Source of the DNA: Pseudomonas syringae
GTDB taxonomy: Bacteria; Pseudomonadota; Gammaproteobacteria; Pseudomonadales; Pseudomonadaceae
Reading direction: 5' to 3'
Assembly: GCF_000737245.1 (NCBI RefSeq)
Contig: NZ_JPQU01000022.1
Span: forward strand, 41,709-105,708
DNA length: 64,000 bases
Under the pieces are notes generated by a model. It searched no databases. It was not told the origin of the DNA and saw only the letters and a list, made by a program, of their open reading frames with translations. The position numbers and the translations under genes were made by a program. Positions 42,676 through 51,346 of the stretch are shown piece after piece (position 1 is the stretch's first letter; each line of letters starts with the position of its first letter).

Positions 42676-45600
42676 ATGAACATCACGCCCAAAACCGACA
42701 CCACTCCACGCGAAGGTTTTGTCGATTTCGAGTCAAGGCTCAAGCGCAGCATTCTGCTTGCAACTAAAGGCAACGAAGAAAAAAAGCCTGACCGCATCGC
42801 GACGGATAACGAGACATGGCCGCCCATTGACGGCACCAGTGTGTCGGTGACGGACAACGGCGACATGCGTTATGAGCGTGACGGGCAGGGTGTCGTGGTT
42901 GCCGCCTCGACCAATCCGCAGTTGTTCAAATTCCTCAAGCAACTTGACTCGTTGAACCAGTCCGCTGCGCAGAAAAGCCAGGTGCAGAGCGCCATTGATA
43001 ACGGCAACGTCATTGCCGATCGCAATACCGAAGTCCCGGCGTGGGCAGACATCAAGAACTTCGAATGGCAGGGTGAACTGGAAACGGCTGAAGTCGTCAC
43101 TTACGTCAATCAGGACGGGGACAAGGTCACGGTCTCCAAAGCGCTCACCCCGGAGCTGTTCGCGAGCATTCAGCAGATGGGCCTGTCCAGGGTCACCCTT
43201 GAAAATCGCGTCAACAACGAAGGCCGTGAAGTCGCCGACGAGAATGTCTACGTTGCCGAGCACGACATCATGAAGCCCGGTCTAGAAGATGATCTGGGCA
43301 ACGGCGTAATTGAGTTTGAAAGCCGTGACGGCAAGAAGTACGTGGTTTCTGAATTCCAGAACAAAGAATTGTACGACCGGGTCTCGGACAAGAGCAGCGA
43401 CGGCGTGCAAGGCGACATCCAGACGATCCGCGATGCGCACGGGCTGGGCAATCTCGACGATCTGGATATTCTGAGCAAGCCCACCGGCGTGAAGGCGGAC
43501 GAAAAGGACAAAGAGTCTGAAGACCTGACGGTGGTCGAGCTCGCCACCAAAAACCTGATGGACAAGTACCAGAAGCTGGTCGACGACAAGAAAGTCGACA
43601 AGGACAGCGATATCTACAAGCTGGTCATGGCCATTGAGGCCAAGGCTGCCATGGAAAGCGGGCGTGAAATCACGCCGTACGTGGAGGACCCCCGCGGCGC
43701 AGAATCCTGGCGCAAGTTCGACGACGAAGGGGAAACCCTGACCGACGCCGACATGCAGGACATTCTCAACGGCAACAATATCGACAAAGCTCTCAGCGAG
43801 CTGTTCGCCAATGGCGATGGCGAGAAAGACAAGATCGGCAAGGAATATCAGGCTGAGATGGACGCGGCCATCGAGAAAGTCAGCGGTGGCGACAAGGAAG
43901 CCCTGGCCAAGGACCTGCACAGCAAGCTCACCAGTCTGGAGTTTGTCGAATACCTCAACGATCTTGAGAAGTCCGGCAAGAACGCGGAAGGCCAGTCAGA
44001 TGTGGCGCGCCTGCTCTCCAGCCTTGAGTTGCTTGATCCGGAATTGGCCAAGGATGCCCAGGCCGAGTTGAAGAAAAACAGCGTGATGGCCGAAGTCGAC
44101 AAGCTGATGGCCGACCCCGGCGGCATCCCCGATGAATACAAGGAGCTGGCCCTCAAGGACATTTTCTCGGCGCTCAAGCAAGGCATCAAAGGTATGGCGG
44201 ACATCCCCCGCCGCACTCAGGACACCATCGAGAAATTCATCAATGAGCTATTGGATAACAAGACCAAGCTCAGCGATTTCTCGGACCAGATGGACAAGCT
44301 CAACAAAGGCGAGATCACCCAGGCGCAGTTCGAGGAAAACCTCGCGGGTAAATACGTGGGGGCCGAGGACAAGGAGGGCTTCAAAAAAGCCATCGGTACG
44401 CTCAACAAAAACGGCGTATTCGGCACTGCGGCAGGCTTCACCTCGTTGGGTGGCGCCATTTACATGCTGTCGGCCAAGAACGGTCAGCTCAGCGACGATC
44501 CGCTGGAACGTCTGGCCATTGCCAAGGACTTCATCACCTTCCTGGGCTCGGGCGCGCAGTTCGAGAAGACCGGCGTCTTTGATCTGTTCACCAAAACCAA
44601 TACCGCCGAGCTGCTGGGCTTGAGCAAGTCCTTGCCGGAGATCTGGGGCAAAGAAGCGCCGTGGACGAAAAAGATCGATGCAGCGCAGGCGGCCAACGAC
44701 GTTCCCGCTGTGGACGAAGGCCTGCAAAATCGACTGGAAAGCGTCTACGAACTGCAGAGTATCAATGCGGGTAACGGAGGCGGCAACGTCATTGATCAGA
44801 TCGGCCTGGTCAACGAAGTCAACGAAGCAGGCACGCTTTCTCAAGATGTCAGCCGCGAACTGCTGGACGATATCGTCACCCGCGCGGGCGGCAATCCTCC
44901 GGGGGATTATTCGAAATACGGCAACCTGAACGAGTTGGCAACGGACCTGAACCTGAACATCACTCAGGACTCCCTTCTGCAGAGCATCAATGCCCAGCGT
45001 GCGGCTGCTGACCTGCCGCCCCTGGACGCTGATGATGCTGGCAACATCGCCACAGAGCTGGAGCGCGCTGCCAACACCGCCGCACCAGAGTCGGTGGCCA
45101 GCTCGGGCTATTCCAATTACAGCGACGCGGTTTCCACGCTGTATGAAGACGCTGTCGAGTACATGACCGCCCGTGATATTCCACCGCCGACACGAGAGGC
45201 GTTCGCTGCCGGGATCGAGGAGCAACTGGATCGCAACGGCCAAGCGGTGCCTGCTGATAATGACCGGGTTAATCTTGCCGAAATGCTCGGCAATGGCGAG
45301 ATTGATCGCGAGTCGATCAACGTCATGCTCGAAGCGGACAACCGCCCCGTCCCCGCCGATGATGTAGTCGACAGCATGCGCATCTCCGTTGCGGACGCGG
45401 CTGCCGGAAGCGCGGGCGCCGGTAGCCTGGTGGACGTGCAAAGCGTTACGCAAAGTGTTGAAGGCGTTGCGCCGGAAGGTGCCGCCAAAGTGTTGCCTAA
45501 CGTCTCGGCGCGAATTGCAGGGTCCGTGGTCAAGGTGCTGGGCGTAGCTCCGGATGTCATGAGCATCGCCGACATCGTCATGGGCGGAATCGCCATTAAG

Positions 45601-46452
45601 GATGGCATCAAGTCAGGCAGCGATCTGGCCATTGCCAACGGCAGCCTTCAGATCGTCTCGGGTGCGGCCGGGACTGTCGCGGCAGGCATCGGCATCGCGG
45701 GATTGATCACTCCGGCAATCGGCGCCATTGCAGGCGCCACAGCACCGCTGTTCCTGATCACCGCGGGCCTGGGGATTATCACTGGCATCATCAGCGTGTT
45801 CGTCGACCACCAGAAAAAACAGAAGGCGACCGATAAGGAAGGCCAGTGGTTCAAGGACCAGGCCGAGCTGGGCTTCGCGCAGAGCGACTGGGGCGACAAG
45901 CTTGAATACGGTCGTTACAGCTTCTACGAATACGAAGGGCGCGATGCCCCGGATGACCAGAGCATCTTCGATTATCAGGCCGAGGAGTGGAAACACTTCC
46001 AGGAAACGCCGCAGGATCAGGGCTCATCAATGATTCGTCTCGATGAGAGCCTGCACAAGGACAAAAATGGCATCGTCGGCGAGAACACCAATGGCTTGCC
46101 GATGGACGTCTACAACAAGGCCTATTACGACGCGCACAAGGAAGAGATCGAGACCATTCGCGAGAAGTGGGACGACTGGAATGGCAAGGACGATATCGTC
46201 AGCAAGAAGGACTTCGAGAAGATCCTCAACGATGGCGACGAGAAGGAAAAAGCCGCCGCCGAATTCATCCTCAATGACAAAGGCTTCTTCGACTTGCTGG
46301 ATAACCTCTGGAAGAAAGACAAGCGCGATACCAAGCTCAGCACCGACGATCTGGATACGTGGCTCAAACTCATCGACGTCATGGACCGCACCCCGGGCGA
46401 GACGGTGTTTTACGAGAAGCCGGAATCCAATAGTCCTTATCGGTTCAAGTAG
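42676..46452 (+). CDS. Giant HrpF/NolX-family T3SS translocator-like protein B
   Basis: This 1258-residue probable pore protein starts at the ATG at 42676 (GAGG seven bases before). Three N-terminal repeats (about 20-235) match repeats 4-6 of protein A. The middle helical region and the core (LERLAIAKDFITF, LSKSLPEIWGK) align with A. A unique insert of about 260 residues follows (about 660-920), then the Gly/Ala-rich hydrophobic stretch ending near 1048 and the SDWGDKLEY/EEWKHFQETPQ tail. A further C-terminal module of about 125 residues (IVSKKDFEKIL, FFDLLDNLWKKD, KLSTDDLDTWL) resembles the acidic repeats of HrpF-type proteins and is absent from A. Confidence 0.78.
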   Translation: MNITPKTDTTPREGFVDFESRLKRSILLATKGNEEKKPDRIATDNETWPPIDGTSVSVTDNGDMRYERDGQGVVVAASTNPQLFKFLKQLDSLNQSAAQKSQVQSAIDNGNVIADRNTEVPAWADIKNFEWQGELETAEVVTYVNQDGDKVTVSKALTPELFASIQQMGLSRVTLENRVNNEGREVADENVYVAEHDIMKPGLEDDLGNGVIEFESRDGKKYVVSEFQNKELYDRVSDKSSDGVQGDIQTIRDAHGLGNLDDLDILSKPTGVKADEKDKESEDLTVVELATKNLMDKYQKLVDDKKVDKDSDIYKLVMAIEAKAAMESGREITPYVEDPRGAESWRKFDDEGETLTDADMQDILNGNNIDKALSELFANGDGEKDKIGKEYQAEMDAAIEKVSGGDKEALAKDLHSKLTSLEFVEYLNDLEKSGKNAEGQSDVARLLSSLELLDPELAKDAQAELKKNSVMAEVDKLMADPGGIPDEYKELALKDIFSALKQGIKGMADIPRRTQDTIEKFINELLDNKTKLSDFSDQMDKLNKGEITQAQFEENLAGKYVGAEDKEGFKKAIGTLNKNGVFGTAAGFTSLGGAIYMLSAKNGQLSDDPLERLAIAKDFITFLGSGAQFEKTGVFDLFTKTNTAELLGLSKSLPEIWGKEAPWTKKIDAAQAANDVPAVDEGLQNRLESVYELQSINAGNGGGNVIDQIGLVNEVNEAGTLSQDVSRELLDDIVTRAGGNPPGDYSKYGNLNELATDLNLNITQDSLLQSINAQRAAADLPPLDADDAGNIATELERAANTAAPESVASSGYSNYSDAVSTLYEDAVEYMTARDIPPPTREAFAAGIEEQLDRNGQAVPADNDRVNLAEMLGNGEIDRESINVMLEADNRPVPADDVVDSMRISVADAAAGSAGAGSLVDVQSVTQSVEGVAPEGAAKVLPNVSARIAGSVVKVLGVAPDVMSIADIVMGGIAIKDGIKSGSDLAIANGSLQIVSGAAGTVAAGIGIAGLITPAIGAIAGATAPLFLITAGLGIITGIISVFVDHQKKQKATDKEGQWFKDQAELGFAQSDWGDKLEYGRYSFYEYEGRDAPDDQSIFDYQAEEWKHFQETPQDQGSSMIRLDESLHKDKNGIVGENTNGLPMDVYNKAYYDAHKEEIETIREKWDDWNGKDDIVSKKDFEKILNDGDEKEKAAAEFILNDKGFFDLLDNLWKKDKRDTKLSTDDLDTWLKLIDVMDRTPGETVFYEKPESNSPYRFK

Positions 46453-46503
46453 ACAGTGAGCAAGTCAGAGTGCTGTCACGCGCTCCATCGGGTTAGAGAT
46501 GGT

Positions 46504-46610
46504 CTGTAGGAGCCGAGCTTGCTCGCGATGAACGATGACGCGGTGCGCCCGCTAAATCATGGTGCCCTTATCGTCGGAATGCCGCCCAGACCAAGCCTCG
46601 CTCCTACAGG
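46504..46610. repeat. Degenerate composite REP
   Basis: A left arm CTGTAGGAGCCGAGCTTGCT and a right arm AAGCCTCGCTCCTACAGG enclose a rearranged centre containing a second partial palindrome. It marks the end of the translocator B operon. Confidence 0.7.
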
Positions 46611-46653
46611 GGCATACGTTTGCCGTTCGACAGCGCGTCGGGTCCGGCGCTAC

Positions 46654-49452
46654 TCAATTCCCCCCCGAACACACCAGCTCCACTGGTAGCAGCCGGGCCT
46701 GGTCGGCGGCGATGCGGGCGGTCCAGAAGTCGGCGCCCTGATTGCGGGCTTCATTCATGGCCTCGCGCAGTGTTGCATTGGCCAAGGGTAGCAGTGAAGG
46801 TTTGTCTTGTTTAAGCAGCAATTGCGCCTTGATCCGCAGTAATTCAGGCACGAACCATCGTTCGCCTCGGGCCTGGGCGATGTGCAGGGTTTCGCTGATC
46901 ACTTCCAGTGCCAGTTGTTCAAGACCCAGCAACGCCAGTCCTTGGGCATATTCACTGCGCAACAGGCTGTAAAGCGGACTGTCGCCCTGAGCGTGCAACT
47001 GCAGCAGGGCCTCACCCAGGCGCGGCACGCTTTCTTCCGGCGAACCCTGACGGATCAGCAATATATTCTCGAAACACAGGGTGAACTGATGCCAGATGTG
47101 CAGATCGTTCCCGGCCATGCTGTCTTGCAGCAACGACAAGTAATAACGGGCCTTCTGCAAATGGCCGACCAGCAATGTGGTAGGAATCGCGCTGAGGCAC
47201 AGGGTGTACCAAAGCGTCGCGGGGTGGTTGAGAGTAATGGCCTGGCTGACATTCTCATCAATGATCAGCATTGCCGGGCCAACGTTACCTTGCAGCAGTT
47301 GAATTTGCGCCTTCAGCGAGCGAGCGGCGATGCGCTGATCGAAATGCTTGTCGATCACGTGCGCATCGGCAGGGAGTGGAGAGCTCAAGGCTTCCAGGAT
47401 TGCTTGCCGGGCGCCGTCGAGATCCGCCATGTAAAACAGCGCCGTGGCGCGCATGCGTTTGGCGAGCAATTCACGCTCGGTGCTGTTGGAGCTCTTGCTC
47501 AGGGCTGAGTAGCGGTCAGCCAGTTCCAACGCTTCGGGGTAGTGGTTACTGCAGCAGCGGTCGTTCCACAGACCCCAGAGGGCGCGCAGTTGGTGTTCGG
47601 TATCGTCGAGCATCCGCGCGTCCTCGCTGACCTGCAGCCAGGCCTGACGAATCTTTTCGCCGGCGCCATAAGTCAGGACCATCACGCTGGCTGAAACCGT
47701 CAGCAGCAACATCCGCTGACGGGGCTGTATCGGGGTCAGGCGATTGTGGTTTTCCAGGCCGCGATGGACCCAGTCATGGCATTCGCCAACCAGTGAAAGG
47801 CGCAGCCAGAGTGGCACGCTGATAAGGGTTAGCTCGATACCCAGGTCAACATTGCCGCTGTCCGAATACGCCCAGTCCAGCGCAGCCCGGACGGTATCGA
47901 TCAAAGCCCCGTACTGCTCAAGCCAGGCACTAGGTGAAGTGCTGGCGAGATTTTGCACTGCCTGTTTCAGCTCCAGCAGCGCATAGGTGGCGTGACGCAG
48001 CGCACAGGCATCGGTTTCTGCGTGCTGGGCAAGTTTTTGTGCTGCATACAGGCGCGTGGTTTCCAGTAATCGGTAGCGTTTGGCCGGGCCCTGTTCGCAG
48101 GCGATCACCAACGATTTGTCCATCAGGCTTTCCAGCAGTTGCGTAAGGTCCTGAGTGCCGGTGAGCGCGACGACGTCCTTGACTGCCCCAAGGGTGAACA
48201 GTCCGGTGAACACGGACAATTGACGCAGCATGGCCTGTTCATCAGGCGAGAGCAGGGCGAAGGTCCAGTCCAGGGCCGCGCTCAACGTCCGATGACGGGG
48301 CAGAGCGGTGCGTCGACCGGTCATCTGCAAGCGAAAACTGCCATCCAGCAAATCCACCAGGTGAGCAATGCCAAACGCCCGGACCCGAGCCGCAGCGATT
48401 TCGATGGCCAAGGCATTGCCGTCCAGTTTTCGGCAGATCTCGGCGGCGGCCGGCACATCCTGATCGGTGAAAACGTAACCCAGATCGTGAGCAGCGATGC
48501 GCTCGACCAGGAGGCGAATGGCGGGATAGTCCAGAGCCTTCGCGGCGGTCAAAGCACTGGCATCGGTAGGCGAGGGCAGCGGCGCCAGGTCGTGGACAAA
48601 CTCGCCTTCGGCATGCAGCGGCTCACGGCTGGTGACCAGTACTGAACAGTGCGGGGCGTTGCGCAAGATCGCTTCCACTGAAATGGCAGCTTCCTCAAGC
48701 ACATGCTCACAGTTGTCGAGAATCAGCAGTGCCTTGCTCGCTGCCAATTGGCTTGTCAGCACCTGAAGTGGATCTTCAGTGGTGCAGTTAATGCCCAGTG
48801 TCGAAGCAATGACCACGCTGACCCGTTGGGTGCGGCTCACCGGGGCCAGGTCGATAAAGCTGATGCCCTGCGGGTATTGCGCCAGCAGCCGGTTTGCGAG
48901 GGCGAGCACCAGAGTGGTTTTGCCGATGCCGCCGGGGCCAGTGATGGTGACGAACCGTCGGCTGGCGATTTGTTCTTGTAGAACATCGAGTAAGGCATCC
49001 CGGCCGATGATCTGACTCATCATGCCCGGCAATTCTGCGTTGGGCTCCTGCGCAGCGGCCTGTTCGGGAGCCAGTGCCTGGGTTGCGACCGGCGCGACGA
49101 AGCGATAGCCCCGGCCAGGTACCGTTACGATGTAACCAAAATCCCCGTCATCCCCCAGTGCGCGGCGCAAGGTGACGATTTGTGCGCGCAGGTTGCACTC
49201 TTCAACCACGAGCCTGGGCCACACCAATGCAAGCAATTCGGCTTTGCTCAACAGTTCGCCCGAGCGACTGGCCAAGGCAATCAACAGTAGCAGTGCACGG
49301 CTGCCCATCGGTACAGGTTCGCCATTCCTGAGCAGCAAATGCTGCCTGGGTAAAAGCACAAACGGGCCGAAGCAGATCGCCTCTTCCGGCTCAGACCTGT
49401 CAGCGGCTTCTGAGGCGCCGGGCATTCCGGGACTGACTCTGTCGAGATTCAT
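46654..49452 (-). CDS. Winged-helix regulator with NB-ARC-like ATPase and TPR region
   Basis: This 932-residue regulator begins with an OmpR-type winged-helix domain (about 25-121, closing with VPGRGYRFVAP). A signal-transduction ATPase follows, with P-loop GPGGIGKTT (172-180) and Walker B LLILDNCEHV. The long helical C-terminus resembles TPR sensor regions. AAAGG lies 8 bases before the ATG. It sits between translocator B and the secreted-protein gene at 50.0 kb, so it is inside the T3SS island and is the best local candidate for the T3SS activator. Its ligand is unknown. Confidence 0.82.
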   Translation of the reverse strand: MNLDRVSPGMPGASEAADRSEPEEAICFGPFVLLPRQHLLLRNGEPVPMGSRALLLLIALASRSGELLSKAELLALVWPRLVVEECNLRAQIVTLRRALGDDGDFGYIVTVPGRGYRFVAPVATQALAPEQAAAQEPNAELPGMMSQIIGRDALLDVLQEQIASRRFVTITGPGGIGKTTLVLALANRLLAQYPQGISFIDLAPVSRTQRVSVVIASTLGINCTTEDPLQVLTSQLAASKALLILDNCEHVLEEAAISVEAILRNAPHCSVLVTSREPLHAEGEFVHDLAPLPSPTDASALTAAKALDYPAIRLLVERIAAHDLGYVFTDQDVPAAAEICRKLDGNALAIEIAAARVRAFGIAHLVDLLDGSFRLQMTGRRTALPRHRTLSAALDWTFALLSPDEQAMLRQLSVFTGLFTLGAVKDVVALTGTQDLTQLLESLMDKSLVIACEQGPAKRYRLLETTRLYAAQKLAQHAETDACALRHATYALLELKQAVQNLASTSPSAWLEQYGALIDTVRAALDWAYSDSGNVDLGIELTLISVPLWLRLSLVGECHDWVHRGLENHNRLTPIQPRQRMLLLTVSASVMVLTYGAGEKIRQAWLQVSEDARMLDDTEHQLRALWGLWNDRCCSNHYPEALELADRYSALSKSSNSTERELLAKRMRATALFYMADLDGARQAILEALSSPLPADAHVIDKHFDQRIAARSLKAQIQLLQGNVGPAMLIIDENVSQAITLNHPATLWYTLCLSAIPTTLLVGHLQKARYYLSLLQDSMAGNDLHIWHQFTLCFENILLIRQGSPEESVPRLGEALLQLHAQGDSPLYSLLRSEYAQGLALLGLEQLALEVISETLHIAQARGERWFVPELLRIKAQLLLKQDKPSLLPLANATLREAMNEARNQGADFWTARIAADQARLLPVELVCSGGN

Positions 49453-50013
49453 GAGTAAACCTTTAATGATGAGGTTCTTATCGTCCAGTCAGGCTGCAGT
49501 ATCCAACCTGATGGTTACGGCTTTGAGTGCTTCTGAATCCTTGATGTCAACAAGCCACAGATCTAGCCCAAGGACTCAGGTGCAAACGCACTAGGAACAA
49601 TCACAGTGCAATTGTCGAAGGATCAATAAACGCACCAGAAGTGAGCGTTCTTCAGAGGGTGTAACTTATAGTGCGCAATGACTTCGGGTCTGTTTCTATC
49701 TAGTAGGTAACCTAAGCAGGTTGTGTGCCAGTTGTTATGCATTAGCTGGAAGTGTAAGTGCTTGAATGATATCGGGAACTATAGTGCTGTTGAATGGTCG
49801 TCACGCTATATGTTCGGAAATCCGAACTTTATTGTTATTCCGTTCGGAAAGCCGACGGTTGCTGAGTGTGTTAACCAATGCGTAAGTTAATCCGTGAGCA
49901 TCGAGGGATGCTGGATAGCGGTGCAGGCAGGATATCGGCGAGAATCACCAAGCGCTTGATGAATGTGCGGTGTACCCAGGATTGGCGTACACCGCATCTT
50001 CTATCGAGGAGTA
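49453..50013. other. AT-rich upstream region of the regulator gene
   Basis: No convincing gene is visible in these 561 bases. The region is AT-rich and holds a pair of GTTCGGAAA palindromes at about 49812-49857. Confidence 0.5.
49812..49857. promoter_or_regulatory. Paired palindromic operators before the regulator gene
   Basis: GTTCGGAAATCCGAAC (49812-49827, 7-bp arms) is followed exactly 30 bp later by the related GTTCGGAAAGCCGACG (49842-49857). Two similar palindromes about three helical turns apart suggest a dimeric DNA-binding protein. Confidence 0.55.
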
Positions 50014-50481
50014 TCAGCTTTGTGGACGCTGCTTGGTGGCATCCAGTTCAGCTTTCTTGCCAGTGGTGATCTGGGTGATCTCGGCAGATTTGGCGATCGC
50101 CAGATCGAAGGTGTCAGTCATTTTGGCAATGGCTTCCACCGCCGTGCCGTTCAGCCCGCCTTGAGCGGCCCATTCCAGGTTCCAGACCCCGGATAGGTTG
50201 TCAGCCCCCGCCACGTCGTGGGTTTCAATGGCGGTGAAGACATCCGAGTGTCGGGTCATGTAATCCGCTGCCGCCGATACTTCTGCCGACACATCGTCTG
50301 CCGGCGCATTGGCCAGGCGCGAAAGCTCATCGGCATTGATCGCCGACTTGCCATTGTCTTTCAGATAATCCACGAGAATCTGGCTGGACTTCGCAATGTC
50401 CAGCTTCGCATCAAAGCTGGAGGATTTATGCGAGCTGGGAGTTGAGCTGGTAGAGGGCGGTGTAGCTGAGACTGTAGACAT
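50014..50481 (-). CDS. T3SS-linked secreted protein with pilin-like tail
   Basis: The 155-residue protein starts at the ATG at 50481 (GGAAG before it). The N-terminus is Ser/Thr/Pro-rich, as in many T3SS substrates. Residues about 25-110 form an EF-hand-like acidic module (AINADELSRLANAP, DVFTAIETHDVAGAD, LSGVWNLEWAAQGG) whose pattern matches the C-terminal module of translocator B. The last 44 residues are nearly those of the 53-residue pilin-like protein, ending KKAELDATKQRP. It is probably secreted by this T3SS; an exact role (tip, pilus helper or harpin-like) is not known. Confidence 0.65.
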   Translation of the reverse strand: MSTVSATPPSTSSTPSSHKSSSFDAKLDIAKSSQILVDYLKDNGKSAINADELSRLANAPADDVSAEVSAAADYMTRHSDVFTAIETHDVAGADNLSGVWNLEWAAQGGLNGTAVEAIAKMTDTFDLAIAKSAEITQITTGKKAELDATKQRPQS

Positions 50482-50836
50482 CGAATTCTTCCCTGGCAGA
50501 GTTATATGACAGTTCGTAATGGTCTCCAATACAACTTTCAGCCCGCAGGTGTTCGCGCTGATTTAATAAGTGGCTGCGAGAATACAAAGTTGACGGAGGT
50601 CCCGAGTATCCATTAGCCCGACAGCCTTAACAAGCCTCGTTCAGCTGTTTGGTTTGGCGATGAGCCAGCAGGTGGATTTAATTTGAACGGGTTCACATAA
50701 AATTGAAGGGGGGCTCGAGTTTTGCCTGGGGTAACAAACATAATGTTCTTACAGTCAAACGCCGATTTAAATCACTAAGTGACCTTTGCTTAATGGTTCA
50801 GTTCGGCGTCTGGCAAATTGGATCATGCCCCGCAGA
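50482..50836. other. AT-rich gap at the right edge of the T3SS island
   Basis: This holds the promoter region of the secreted-protein gene. I see no RNA gene, no TCACA tandem site and no mobile-element ends. Confidence 0.45.
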
Positions 50837-51247
50837 TCAGTGCTTATTGCCCTCGGCGGGCATCGCCAACAGCTGTTTTTCCATGTTCCAATCGAACGGT
50901 TCTTCGTTCTGTTCGGCTTCATAGCGACGCTCTTCAAGCGACTGATAAAGCTGGATTTCCTCGTCCGGCATGAAGTGCAGGCAGTCACCGGCAAAGAACC
51001 AAAGCAGGTCGCGCGGCACCAGATGGGCGATTTGCGGGTAGCGCTGGATCACCTGGCAGAGGATGTCCTGGCCCAGATACTGGCTTTCGATAGGGTCTTG
51101 CGGCAGTAACGTCAGCAGTTCGTCGAAGCGCTCCATGAACAGCGCATGGCTTTCCTCAGGAACCTGCTCGGCCTCGCCCAGTGCGACCAGGATGCTGCGC
51201 AGGTGGGCCAGCAGGTTCAGTTGGTGGTCGAGAGTGGCGTCGGCCAT
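50837..51247 (-). CDS. Conserved hypothetical protein (PA2817-like)
   Basis: The 136-residue acidic cytoplasmic protein is helical with no recognised motif. In P. aeruginosa a similar gene lies beside the fadE homologue PA2815, and the same arrangement is seen here, so this marks core genome. GAGGA precedes the ATG by 7 bases. The function is unknown. Confidence 0.75.
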   Translation of the reverse strand: MADATLDHQLNLLAHLRSILVALGEAEQVPEESHALFMERFDELLTLLPQDPIESQYLGQDILCQVIQRYPQIAHLVPRDLLWFFAGDCLHFMPDEEIQLYQSLEERRYEAEQNEEPFDWNMEKQLLAMPAEGNKH

Positions 51248-51260
51248 GGTGGAATCCTCA

Positions 51261-51304
51261 AAAACAAAAAAACAGGCGCGAGAGTATAAAGCTCTGCGCG
51301 CCTG
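51261..51304 (-). terminator. Rho-independent terminator after fadE
   Basis: Read on the minus strand, CAGGCGCG and CGCGCCTG pair around a 16-nt loop and are followed by a T-rich tract. It lies just after the fadE stop and before the PA2817-like gene. Confidence 0.85.
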
Positions 51305-51346
51305 CTGTGGGATTGGGCTGACGAGCCCTTGAATAAATGAGCCCTT

